DNA of 12,500 bases from Theodoxus fluviatilis (Eukaryota; Mollusca; Gastropoda; Cycloneritida; Neritidae), in NCBI GenBank assembly GCA_034096865.1, contig JAWQFJ010025800.1, forward strand, positions 1-12,500. Direction: 5' to 3'. How positions within the stretch are numbered: position 1 is the stretch's first letter; every line of letters begins with the position of its first letter. This document shows positions 1 to 7,255 of the stretch, in pieces. The notes below the pieces were generated by a model. That model did not search any database, was not told the origin of the DNA, and saw nothing but the letters and a program-made list of their open reading frames with translations. The position numbers and the translations under genes were made by a program.

Positions 1-9
1 TTCCTGTGG

Positions 10-1131
10 TTAATACATGGGGCTCGAGCGTTGGATGTTCAGAGAGGAGGTCATCTGGACTGTGTTCATTCTTCTGGGTATGATTGCAGTGAGTGCTATT
101 GCAGCTTCAGGGAACACCCGACGAATTAGGGAGGTTAGCTTCTCATAGTCCTTTATGGATGAGTCGATGTTACTGGGGCTTTCGCTTGGTGCAGTGTGCA
201 CCACCACACTAGCCACATCATCTCGAGGGTGACACAAGCCAAGGGCACCAATCAAGTCTTTGACTGTGGATCCATGGAGGGTGCGAATGTGAGTAGCACC
301 AGTTGGATCTAGTCGTCGCCGACTGACATGTCTGAGATCGGAGTTCCCCACGAGAAGTCGTCTGATCTTTCCAGATGGTGGTAGCTGGAAATGAACCCGG
401 TTTTCTTGAGATGGCTTTGTTCTAGGGAACATCACAAACTCCTTCTTCTCTGGATGGAAAGTAGCTGCTCTGCCATGGTGAGGTGTAGACTGCTGAGACC
501 CACTCTGATTGGTACCGTTGCGTTTGAGGCTGTTGGGTTGGGCACAGGAGGAGCGTTGAGGCAGATTTGTTGTTTGAGGCTCGGAAGGGTGCTGTTCGAC
601 GCTGGTGGTTATTGAAGGAGAAGAAGCGCGTGTTTTGCTGCAGTCTGGAGAAGTTGTAGTACCCATGTCTCTTTTTTTCTTCTTTTGCGCATTCAGGATT
701 TCCTTCAGTCTTGTGTCCACCGTCTCAAGCTTTGCTGTCAGGTTTGACACTAGACCGCGGAGTTCAGCATTTTCAGTCCTGAGAGTTGTGAGATCATCTT
801 CTATTGACCGGGAGCGAGCTTTGCTTCTGTTGTCAGTCTGGACTTTCAGATCTTGGAACATGTCCATTATGCATGCAAAGCACAGCTGTTGTTTCATTGA
901 TTCGGCGCATTTGTTGCATGTACTGTCGTTGCTTTCTTCTGAAAAGGCAGGAGGTGAATTTTGTTGTGTTGCCGGTGAAGTTAACATTGCGTTGGATAAG
1001 TTTGGGTCCTCTGAGAGGGAAAACATGGTTTCATTCTCGGTTGAATTTGAGGTCATCTTCTGCTCAGAAAGGAGTGTCTGATATGGTTGATTTGGAGGAA
1101 TGTCTCCATCGGCCACTTGTCGGCCTGGCAT
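10..1131 (-). CDS. ORF1-like retroelement protein, C-terminal part: zinc knuckle, coiled coil, degenerate SGNH domain
   Basis: The frame is 373 codons from an ATG at 1131 to a TAA at 12-10. An in-frame TGA lies one codon before the ATG, so this frame cannot extend upstream. Residues 72-87 hold a CX2CX8CX2C pattern (CNKC...CFAC) that could bind zinc. Residues about 105-148 form a heptad-like charged coiled coil ending in a lysine run (150-153). Residues 155-250 are Ser/Thr/Pro/Gln-rich linker. Residues 256-353 resemble the esterase/SGNH domain found in ORF1 proteins of several LINE groups: RRLLVGNSDLRHV, then HGSTVKDL, then VVVH, then FPEAAIALTAIIPRR. The usual GDS block reads GNS (262-264), the nucleophile-type Ser is kept, and the block III GxND after VVVH is absent. 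The protein stops soon after IIPRR, so the block with the catalytic Asp/His is missing. I infer a retroelement nucleic-acid-binding or esterase-like ORF1, probably inactive. A host protein derived from one is possible. The family call rests on pattern memory and is moderately sure. Confidence 0.5.
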   Translation of the reverse strand: MPGRQVADGDIPPNQPYQTLLSEQKMTSNSTENETMFSLSEDPNLSNAMLTSPATQQNSPPAFSEESNDSTCNKCAESMKQQLCFACIMDMFQDLKVQTDNRSKARSRSIEDDLTTLRTENAELRGLVSNLTAKLETVDTRLKEILNAQKKKKRDMGTTTSPDCSKTRASSPSITTSVEQHPSEPQTTNLPQRSSCAQPNSLKRNGTNQSGSQQSTPHHGRAATFHPEKKEFVMFPRTKPSQENRVHFQLPPSGKIRRLLVGNSDLRHVSRRRLDPTGATHIRTLHGSTVKDLIGALGLCHPRDDVASVVVHTAPSESPSNIDSSIKDYEKLTSLIRRVFPEAAIALTAIIPRRMNTVQMTSSLNIQRSSPMY

Positions 1132-1862
1132 GAGTCAGGGTGGATGGCCCGTTCCGGAAGATTTGAGAGAGACAGGTTGGTGATGGCCAGTTGTTCAGTA
1201 GCACATACATTTTCAGTCTGGTCAGGAGCAGCAATGGCAGGCTTATGCTCGTATTGTTCAGCTGAGCTCGCCCATGTGTTTATCATTGGAGGGATGAGTG
1301 TCGAGTCCTTCAGCTCCTTCACTATTTCACAGAGTAGTCGGAACTCCGTGGCTGCCCAAGCTTCACACAGTACACCTTGTATGAGACACGAGCCTGCCTT
1401 GTTTCTCGTTTGTTTTGTGTAGTACAGTGTGATGGTGATGCACTTGTGCTCGCCCTTGAACACCTGTACACATGACTTCCCTAGATTTGAAGGGAGTAGG
1501 GTGCTTTCAGTGCAGAGAGGGAGGTCTAAAGTTTTATGTTCTCTGTCTACATCTTTCCAAGTTGAACGTAATTGCCCTATAGTGTGTTGGACCTGCTGAA
1601 CATAGCGTATTGCTAGAGCGTTACACCAGCGTAGGAGTGTAGAGATATCAGAGGCAACAAAGGTCTTTTGGTTGTTGTCTCTTGTGGCATTTAAGAGTAT
1701 AGTCTCCTTTGAATCGTGAATGGAGAGCTCTGTTTTGTTTGAGCCATTGAGGAACTTGGTGCTTTTGACCGGCGGTGGAGAGTGATGATGGGTTTTCAGC
1801 CTGGCACTTGTTGCCTGTGGACCACAGTGATTGATAATAGGGAGATTATCATGGGAGTACAT
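1053..1862 (-). CDS. ORF1-like retroelement protein, middle part, in a different frame
   Basis: The frame runs from the first ATG (1862) to TGA at 1055-1053, 269 codons. It is open back to a TAG at 1913-1911, so the true start may lie upstream. The clearest conserved-looking stretch is in the second half: CITITLYYTKQ, GSCLIQGVLCEAW and EFRLLCEIVKEL. This matches a strand-strand-helix pattern (xxxYYTxx...xxVQGxxxxxWxxxEFxxLxxxV) that I associate with N-terminal regions of invertebrate LINE ORF1-type or uncharacterised repeat proteins. That link is inference. The 3' end overlaps the next frame (1131-10) by about 80 bases, and the two differ by a -1 shift. They may be one protein broken by an indel, or two overlapping ORFs. 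I see no clear X XXY YYZ slippery heptamer in the overlap. It has no signal peptide or membrane segment. Confidence 0.42.
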   Translation of the reverse strand: MYSHDNLPIINHCGPQATSARLKTHHHSPPPVKSTKFLNGSNKTELSIHDSKETILLNATRDNNQKTFVASDISTLLRWCNALAIRYVQQVQHTIGQLRSTWKDVDREHKTLDLPLCTESTLLPSNLGKSCVQVFKGEHKCITITLYYTKQTRNKAGSCLIQGVLCEAWAATEFRLLCEIVKELKDSTLIPPMINTWASSAEQYEHKPAIAAPDQTENVCATEQLAITNLSLSNLPERAIHPDSCQADKWPMETFLQINHIRHSFLSRR

Positions 1863-1957
1863 GCGTCTGGTTGCAGCCAAGAATGACCACAGAGAGTGAG
1901 TGGCTGAGTCCTAGAGAATCTGTTAGACGGATCATCTATCAGTATCGCTCTGGCATT

Positions 1958-2134
1958 TCAAATGTTGGTGCCACAATAATGCTGACCCAGATCTTTAAAG
2001 AATTTTGATAAAAAGGAGTTAATGGATACGCAGACTTGGGAAGAGAAGATCATAATTTCTCGTAAACTCACGGCTGGAAGGAGTTTTCGGAGTCGGTCAA
2101 ATAGCTGTACAGCGCGGTAATTTTGAACGAAGCA
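1958..2134 (-). pseudogene. Broken coding fragment upstream of the ORF1-like frames
   Basis: A stop-to-stop stretch of 58 codons on the minus strand ends at TGA 1960-1958. It reads like real protein, not noise: AVQLFDRLRKLLPAVSLREI, then SVxxFLSKF-type amphipathic sequence, then FKDLGQHYCGTNI. Beyond the TGA the same frame stays open for about another 50 codons. It has no start codon, and its frame differs from both neighbours. I infer a piece of the same decayed element as the frames at 1862-10, probably its N-terminal region. I cannot name a domain. It could also be an unrelated chance open frame, but the Leu/Phe/charged pattern argues against that. Confidence 0.3.
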
Positions 2135-2204
2135 TCACGGCTCGCAGAGCAACGAATTCGTTGGCCAGTTGTAGGGTCCTATTATAGATATGAGAAACAG
2201 TCAT
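2097..2204 (-). pseudogene. Short broken coding fragment, most upstream part of the ORF1-like chain
   Basis: An ATG at 2204 opens 35 codons ending in TGA at 2099-2097. The middle reads LQLANEFVALRAVMLRSK, an amphipathic helix-like run. It overlaps the next fragment (2134-1958) in another frame. A one-base indel near 2097-2134 would join them into one continuous helix-rich segment. The ATG lies about 130 bases from the purine repeat block, so this may be the N-terminus of the decayed ORF. This is an inference from frame order and composition only. Confidence 0.22.
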
Positions 2205-2338
2205 TACTCACAATCTGCGAAGACGGCGATGTAGCACACACATATGGAGAAGTTGGGAGTCTGATCTGGGAAATTCCGGCCATTTGAAGAGGATCTAACG
2301 GTAGAAAACTTCAGAGCTCGGAGCAACACGTCCACACT
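2205..2338. other. Short spacer between ORF1-like region and purine block
   Basis: This is mixed-composition sequence with no recognisable coding or repeat. It may contain the 5' UTR or internal promoter of the element on the minus strand, but no promoter motif is evident. Confidence 0.3.
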
Positions 2339-2359
2339 CCCTCTAGCGAGAGAAAGGGG

Positions 2360-2362
<3 letters not shown>

Positions 2363-2415
<53 letters not shown>
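2363..2415 (+). repeat. (GA)n microsatellite, about 26 units
   Basis: This is an uninterrupted GA dinucleotide run at the left side of the purine block, followed by GGGA units and a G11 run. Confidence 0.97.
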
Positions 2416-2421
<6 letters not shown>

Positions 2422-2547
2422 AGCTGGGGGGGGGGGCGAGGGAAGAGAGTATGAGAGTAGGAGGGAGGGAGGGAGGGGGAGGGAGGGAGGGAGGAGGGAG
2501 GAGTGGAGGGAGGAGGGAGGGAGGGAGGGAGGGAGAGAGAGAGAGAC

Positions 2548-2550
<3 letters not shown>

Positions 2551-2597
<47 letters not shown>
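2551..2597 (+). repeat. (GA)n microsatellite, about 23 units
   Basis: This is a second uninterrupted GA run. An ACTAA interruption (2546-2550) separates it from a short GA run at 2533-2546. Confidence 0.97.
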
Positions 2598-2600
<3 letters not shown>

Positions 2601-2695
2601 GAGATGAGGAGGGAGGGAGGAGGGAGGGGGGAGGGAGGGAGGGAGGGGACTGAGGGAGGGAGGGAGGAGGAGGGAGGGAGGGAGGAGGAGGGAGG

Positions 2696-2743
2696 AGGGA
2701 GGGAGGGAGGGAGGGAGGGAGGGAGGGAGGGAGGGAGGGAGGG
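2696..2743 (+). repeat. (GGGA)n tetranucleotide array, about 12 units
   Basis: These are perfect GGGA tandem units. Runs of three G with one-base loops satisfy the canonical G-quadruplex pattern many times over on the plus strand. Confidence 0.95.
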
Positions 2744-2748
2744 AGAGA

Positions 2749-3099
2749 ATGTGTCAATCTAATTATCGCAAGAATTATACATGAACAATATCTTAAGCAT
2801 ACTAAAATGGGTAGATAGTGTACCAGAGAAGCAAAATTCAAATATGGAACTTGACGTTACTACAATGGCATATACATTTTTTTCTTCTTCTAAACATCCA
2901 AATGTTAAAAACCAATAACATACATGTAGGCCAAAGCCGTTTGATGTACACTCCTCCCTCCCCTACTTCCCCACCCCCAATCAGCCGGAACCCATCCAAC
3001 AGTTCAGCCAGGGGTGGCCTGAAGTATGTGAAAAATGGACAATATAGGATACACACTTAGCCGTTCCACTGCCTAGATGTCGGATGAAAGCGTGGAAAA
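2749..3099 (-). other. Possible 3' UTR of the LINE fragment, otherwise featureless
   Basis: This lies directly downstream (minus strand) of the LINE ORF2 stop codon and may be that element's 3' UTR. No polyA tail or family-specific 3' repeat is obvious. An A-rich run on the minus strand at about 2879-2891 could be a remnant tail, but this is weak. No supported gene was found. Confidence 0.25.
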
Positions 3100-3212
3100 C
3101 TAAGTCATAGGATGATGCCTGAGAATAGTGCGAATTTTGTCTTTGAACATAGGCAAAGACTTTATATATTTTATGTAATCAGGCAGTGTATTCCACAGAG
3201 CAGCCCCAGAGT

Positions 3213-3219
<7 letters not shown>
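3100..3219 (-). mobile_element. LINE reverse-transcriptase ORF2, C-terminal tail remnant
   Basis: Reading the minus strand from 3219 gives 39 codons and a TAG at 3102-3100. They begin LSYSGAALWNTLPDYI and continue with KSLPMFKDKIRTIL. This is the well-known C-terminal signature of many LINE ORF2 proteins (SFSYxGAxLWNxLPxxIRxxxSLxxFKxxLK), located after the reverse transcriptase and thumb region. The match is clear by eye and is followed by a stop at the usual distance. The 5' side is cut off by the (AG)n array at 3220-3280. No endonuclease or RT catalytic motif remains nearby, so this is a dead, severely truncated copy. The LINE group (CR1, L2, Jockey or RTE-like) cannot be decided from 39 residues. 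Confidence 0.8.

Positions 3220-3280
<61 letters not shown>
3220..3280 (+). repeat. (AG)n microsatellite, about 30 units
   Basis: This is a perfect AG run that abuts the truncated 5' edge of the LINE tail. It is followed by a G-rich 20-bp duplication. Confidence 0.97.
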
Positions 3281-3284
<4 letters not shown>

Positions 3285-3320
3285 TGGGGAGGGGAGAGAG
3301 ATGGTGGGGAGGGGAGAGAG
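3281..3320 (+). repeat. Perfect tandem duplication of a 20-bp unit
   Basis: Positions 3281-3300 and 3301-3320 are identical (ATGGTGGGGAGGGGAGAGAG). This looks like a recent slippage or unequal-exchange product at the edge of the AG array. Confidence 0.95.
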
Positions 3321-4081
3321 GGAGAGAGGGAATTTAAAACGCACATGAAACTACTTGCTGGACGGGTTGTAATACACCTTCCGGTCACCAGACTGGTTTA
3401 TCCGGTGCTGTCAAGCCAGAAAGCGGTCCCACACACACACGTTTGCTATCTTGTGGTCTATCTTTCATGCCAAATCTTATCAAATGTCTTCCAAGCGAAC
3501 TGTGTTTATCTCTACCCTCGTGTTTTCTGGAGCTGTTCAAACTGATCTCCGGTCAGTTCTCATTACCATTGTAGTTCAAACGGATCTTCAGGCGGTTCTC
3601 ATTACCATCGTAGGATCGTATACCTCCAGGACAAGGCAAAGGGAAAATAGTGTGGGACGTTGGACAAGAGGGAAACATAAATGTTTTGAACGGAATGTGA
3701 GTGTTGTTAGGTTTTGTCTTCTGGACGACTAGTCAATCTGACCCTGACATATCAGAGCAGAGTTTTGTCAAAAAGAAGTTAGTATTATCATTCTCTCAAA
3801 GTAAATCGAAGAGAATCACGAGTCCAAGTAATGCCTGGCGACGATGTACATGTACTGCAAAGTACATTTCAGTGCATGTGTCAAATAGAAAAAAAACATG
3901 CCCAGATTTGCTTCACAGGAATCCCATCACGTCTGCGATGAAATGAAACAGTTCTAAATGTATGCTGCGAGGATACCAGAATTCTTATCTATATTAACGT
4001 CAGAACAATGCAGATCTATTCTGAAGTGTGTGTAAGCTCGCTTGACGTGACGTGATTGAGAAAGAGCATGTGTAAATGCGA
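3321..4081. other. No recognised gene; contains a 39-bp tandem repeat and a small hairpin
   Basis: This is mixed sequence without a protein I recognise. An ATG-initiated plus-strand frame of 82 codons (3484-3732) contains the 39-bp tandem repeat and is otherwise unremarkable. A perfect 7-bp hairpin with a GCAA loop sits at 3850-3867. The start of the GT array marks the right edge. Confidence 0.5.
3535..3612 (+). repeat. Two tandem copies of a 39-bp unit (in-frame 13-residue repeat)
   Basis: Copies at 3535-3573 and 3574-3612 agree at 33 of 39 positions. The unit length is a multiple of three. In the frame open from ATG 3484 to a TAG ending at 3732, the copies read VQTDLRSVLITIV and VQTDLQAVLITIV. 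Four of the six differences fall at third codon positions, and the two residue changes (R/Q, S/A) are mild. This may hint at past translation, but the sample is small. The function is unknown. Confidence 0.85.
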
Positions 4082-4082
4082 G

Positions 4083-4114
<32 letters not shown>

Positions 4115-4182
4115 TGCGTCCATGTGTGTGTGTGTGTGTGTGTGAATATGTGTGTGTGAGTGTGTGTGTGTTGTGTGCGTGC

Positions 4183-4254
<72 letters not shown>
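4082..4254 (+). repeat. Compound GT / CGTG alternating purine-pyrimidine array
   Basis: About 170 bases are GT runs broken by CGTG tetramers (4096-4119, 4178-4188 and 4215-4222) and short interruptions (CCATG, GAATATG, TTG). The pieces resemble sub-arrays of a once simpler repeat. Alternating purine-pyrimidine sequence with CG steps favours Z-DNA. Confidence 0.95.
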
Positions 4255-4255
<1 letters not shown>

Positions 4256-6919
4256 CCTAGCCTGTACACATTTGCCTAAAGTGAGTGTGCAACATTCCCA
4301 GGTAGGTTCGAGTACGTCAGGCAGTGTGATTCGCCACGTGCCTGTGCACTCGTTTTTTAAAATTCAGATGCACGTTAATAAAAAAATGTGCTAAGTTAAG
4401 GGTGTTTCCAATGCAATATTCGAGAATGTTTCCGCGAATATAGCAGCATACTTAAAAATAATAACTAAGCAAAATAAGTGGTATGTTAAACACTTTTCGA
4501 TCAAGACGTATGCGTACTACAGGTATATCCCAGTTTGATCGCACTGTGTCACACTAGTACGCACTACGTTACACTAGTAACGTACTTCATCTTCTTCAGT
4601 ACTAAAAGTAAGCTCACAAATTAGCTTCATACGCACACTTTTATATCATTATTTGTAAATAGAGAGAATAATGTTTTTCAAACAAGACTTGCAATCTAAA
4701 AGCATATACATGTCTATTTTGCTTCTGAACAAACGTACGTAGATCTTTTCCTCTAAAGAGTGATATTGTGGCCCATGAATCTGCAGGGAATTCTGCATGT
4801 GTGAAGATTGGACGATGCAATAAAGGCAGTTTGACAACTCACCACTGGGTTTAGTCTCAACTTTCCTGTAAAACATTTGGGAGGACCCCGAATACAGACG
4901 ATGTTACCAAGCAGATTATGTATACATAAACAGTGAATCAACTCAATATCAGTTATACCTTTTAATAGTTACGTTTTACACTGTTTAGGTAGTGTTTAAT
5001 CGAAATGCTTTGAGCATTCGAACCCCTTAAATCCATTGAAATTAGTCTAGACAAAACACGAAGCATTCCAATATTTCGACTATAAGCATATGAATCAGGC
5101 CTCATGGATTGCAGCTGTACTCGGTTTTGTTTACTGTGAAGACCATGTTACGTAGGCCATTATCTGCTGAAGAAACGATAAAATACAGGTTTCCTACCAT
5201 CGTGCAACGACACGAAATATAGAAGGAAGTTCCTGATTTGGTGATAAACTGCTTTTGCACGTGAGGCGTCGTTGCTGTGAAAGAATTTCCATGTTCAGAA
5301 TTAATCGAATATCTTACGAACAAAGCTGCGAAGCGATTCTAAGGCAGACTTCAAGGATACATGAGATTTAAATTCGATGATATATTTGTCATTAATTGAA
5401 GCCCTTAACAATGATGTGAACTATTTGTGCAAATTTGCGTGATATTTCGCTTGTAACTTGTCCTGAAGCTCATGGCAAAAATGAAAGAGATGGATTTCTT
5501 TACTAAAGGTGCACATTCAGGACATACATACATACATATATAAAATATTATACAGTATACATCATGAGCACGGGGGTTTACCAGTCACAAAACCGTTGGT
5601 TGGCATCGTAAGCACTTAGTCAGATTGAAGTATTGAAAGTGTGCCTACGAAAGTTTCACTAGTTAGAAAAAAGATTGAAGTATGACAAATTACTGTCCAG
5701 GCAAGGTAACGACGCCGAATGACACCGACATTAGAAGCTTTAACTTCTCGATCGAGGATCCTGACCAGTACTGATGAACAACCCTACTGCAAGGTGCACT
5801 TTGCAAAGCGATTGACATTAACTGTCAACTTCCCACCACTCATACACAACTCCAATCTAGCGTATGTATGTTCAATGAATACATAAGCTGGTTTTATTCA
5901 TGCAATGTATTGCCCTATTACCTGCTAAAACAAAGATTGTTTCAACAATCCGCATGTATTCGTACTAATCGTTTCTTACTATAGCTGAAAGACACCCACA
6001 ACAAAAAGCTACTCACCTTTCAGGTCGAATTCACCGTGCTGTTATGTCAGCACGCCATAGGAGAAGTTTCATGTGAAGAGGAGTGACACCTTTCGTCGAT
6101 GAGCACTGGATGCTGTTGCAACAATGCAGGCAAGTAAGTCAGCACTGGTCTCCAGTGAATAAGGAACGTCTGGAGAACTAGATAAGCCACACGTGTCCGG
6201 AAATATTCTCGCTGTCAGCACGTATGCTCCAGTATAGACGCAGTTCCTACGACAGCATTTGAAGGCTAATGAGGAAATGTAGTTTACTCAACGAATGTTT
6301 ACTCGCGCCTGTCCACAGTATAAGGTATCACTGTAGTAAGTAACCGCCACGCTCACCAAAGCACGACGCCTGATATTCTCTATAACGAAGGTGGAGCATG
6401 TGGCGATTTTGTCCAGTCAGACCAGCCTATACACCAGCATATGCATGTCTTCTACTCCCAGCGTTGTTTACCGCACTCAAGCTACACAGACAGGGTTCAG
6501 CAAGGCAGAGCGTACAGTGTTTGGACTCATCCAGCCTTTCACCAGCTCAGCGGTCCTTTCATAATGGGTCACACGTGTGCACGCAGCAGGAGGGGGATGG
6601 GGCACACCGCACAGACAGGCTCTGCACAGGCGCCTGCTCCAGCGTGGTTCAGACAGGCGGATGGACAGACAGGCTGCAGATGCAGAGAATAACTCCTCCC
6701 CTGCACGTACTGCGTCAGCTCAACAGGTGTGTCAGCACAGAAGGCAACGAACAACGGCTTCCCTTGCTACGAGTGGAAGATGAGTGGAAGATGGCTCTCA
6801 GAGTGGCATTGTCCCTTGCACTTCTTCAGTGCTCTTTGTTGCTGCGATGATGATGATGTTTTGTTAATAGAATGTTTCTCCTTCACAATGGTTAGTAGAG
6901 TAGTTGTTGCCCAGGCTGG

Positions 6920-6922
<3 letters not shown>
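4255..6922. other. Long gene-poor stretch, AT-leaning, nothing recognised
   Basis: Stops are frequent in all frames up to about 6390, and I see no recognisable protein or RNA gene. Minor items are an inverted repeat TACGTTA-cactag-TAACGTA (4565-4584), an inverted repeat ATATTCG/CGAATAT near 4414-4440, a short CATA run followed by a TATATAAAAT stretch (5523-5547), and a 12-bp direct repeat AGATTGAAGTAT at 5622 and 5672. From 6398 an ATG opens 150 plus-strand codons (to 6850) with a hydrophobic start. Its Gln/Ser/Arg-rich body resembles no family I know, and a second plus frame is open over the same bases, so I do not call it. The stretch could be intergenic or intronic. Confidence 0.5.

Positions 6923-6980
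<58 letters not shown>
6923..6980 (+). repeat. (TG)n microsatellite, 29 units
   Basis: This is an uninterrupted TG run that ends in TACGTACGCGTGC, itself a short alternating purine-pyrimidine extension. Confidence 0.97.
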
Positions 6981-6984
<4 letters not shown>

Positions 6985-7019
6985 TACGCGTGCTTACTCG
7001 TTTGTGTCAGTCACTTGGG

Positions 7020-7255
7020 GTATCTGTGAGTCTGCCTGCCTATGTGTCTGTGGTCCTTCCGTCTGTCCGCCCGTCTGTCTGCTTCTTGCCTGCTTTTCTA
7101 TCTGTCTATTTATGTGTTAATGTGTCCGTGTCTGTGTGTCTCTGTGTGTCTCTGATTACCTGTCCATTTGATAGTCTTTCTATGCGTGCCTTTATACAAG
7201 TCTGTCTGTCTGTATCTCTATCAGTCTCTCCCTCTCCTTCTGTCTGCCCGTGACG
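7020..7255 (+). repeat. Degenerate CTGT/TCTG simple-sequence tract
   Basis: The tract is rich in TCTGTCTGT, GTGTCTCTG and CCGTCTGT words without a perfect array, typical of an old, mutated tetranucleotide microsatellite joined to the TG array. The frames open across it are Cys/Val/Ser/Leu-rich artefacts. Confidence 0.8.

Larger units (their letters stand above)
10..2204 (-). mobile_element. Probable decayed retroelement ORF1 region (LINE-like)
   Basis: Four coding pieces in the same orientation follow each other over 2.2 kb in frames that change three times. Their combined order is helical N-terminus, a YYT/IQG-type segment, a CX2CX8CX2C knuckle with coiled coil, then an SGNH-like domain. 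This suits a non-LTR retrotransposon ORF1. If so, the ORF2 with endonuclease and reverse transcriptase would lie left of position 1. I see no terminal repeats or target-site duplication within the window. The LINE tail at 3219-3100 lies upstream of this region in the same orientation, so it belongs to another copy or another element. Confidence 0.35.
2339..2748 (+). repeat. Long homopurine block made of GA, GGA and GGGA repeats
   Basis: About 400 bases are almost entirely A and G on the plus strand. The few pyrimidines sit at isolated breaks (around 2424, 2437, 2450-2458, 2547-2549, 2605 and 2650). Sub-arrays are (GA)n 2363-2415, a G11 run 2426-2436, GGA/GGGA mixture 2459-2532, (GA)n 2533-2546 and 2551-2597, GGA/GGGA mixture 2598-2695, and pure (GGGA)n 2696-2743. 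Alternating sub-arrays suggest repeated slippage and motif conversion. Long open frames in this block are low-complexity artefacts. Confidence 0.95.

Noticed and set aside
1963..1980. TTGGTGCCACAATAATG, reminiscent of an LTR-element primer-binding site
   Set aside because: I found no long terminal repeat pair, no TG...CA boundary and no gag/pol-like frame next to it. On the minus strand it is inside the coding-like fragment.
2311..2841. Open frames of 100-176 codons across the purine block on both strands
   Set aside because: They are Ser/Pro/Leu or Gly/Arg/Glu low-complexity translations of GA and GGGA repeats, which lack stop codons in several frames.
4303..4315. GGTTCGAGTAC resembling a Pol III B box on the plus strand
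   Set aside because: There is no A box at the right distance, because the upstream sequence is the GT array.
4000..4394. His/Thr- and Cys/Val-rich open frames across the GT array
   Set aside because: They are repeat artefacts with no non-repeat domain.
5014..5030. B-box-like GGTTCGAATGC on the minus strand, suggestive of a tRNA or tRNA-derived SINE
   Set aside because: The flanking bases do not form a T-stem, and I found no A box or cloverleaf upstream.
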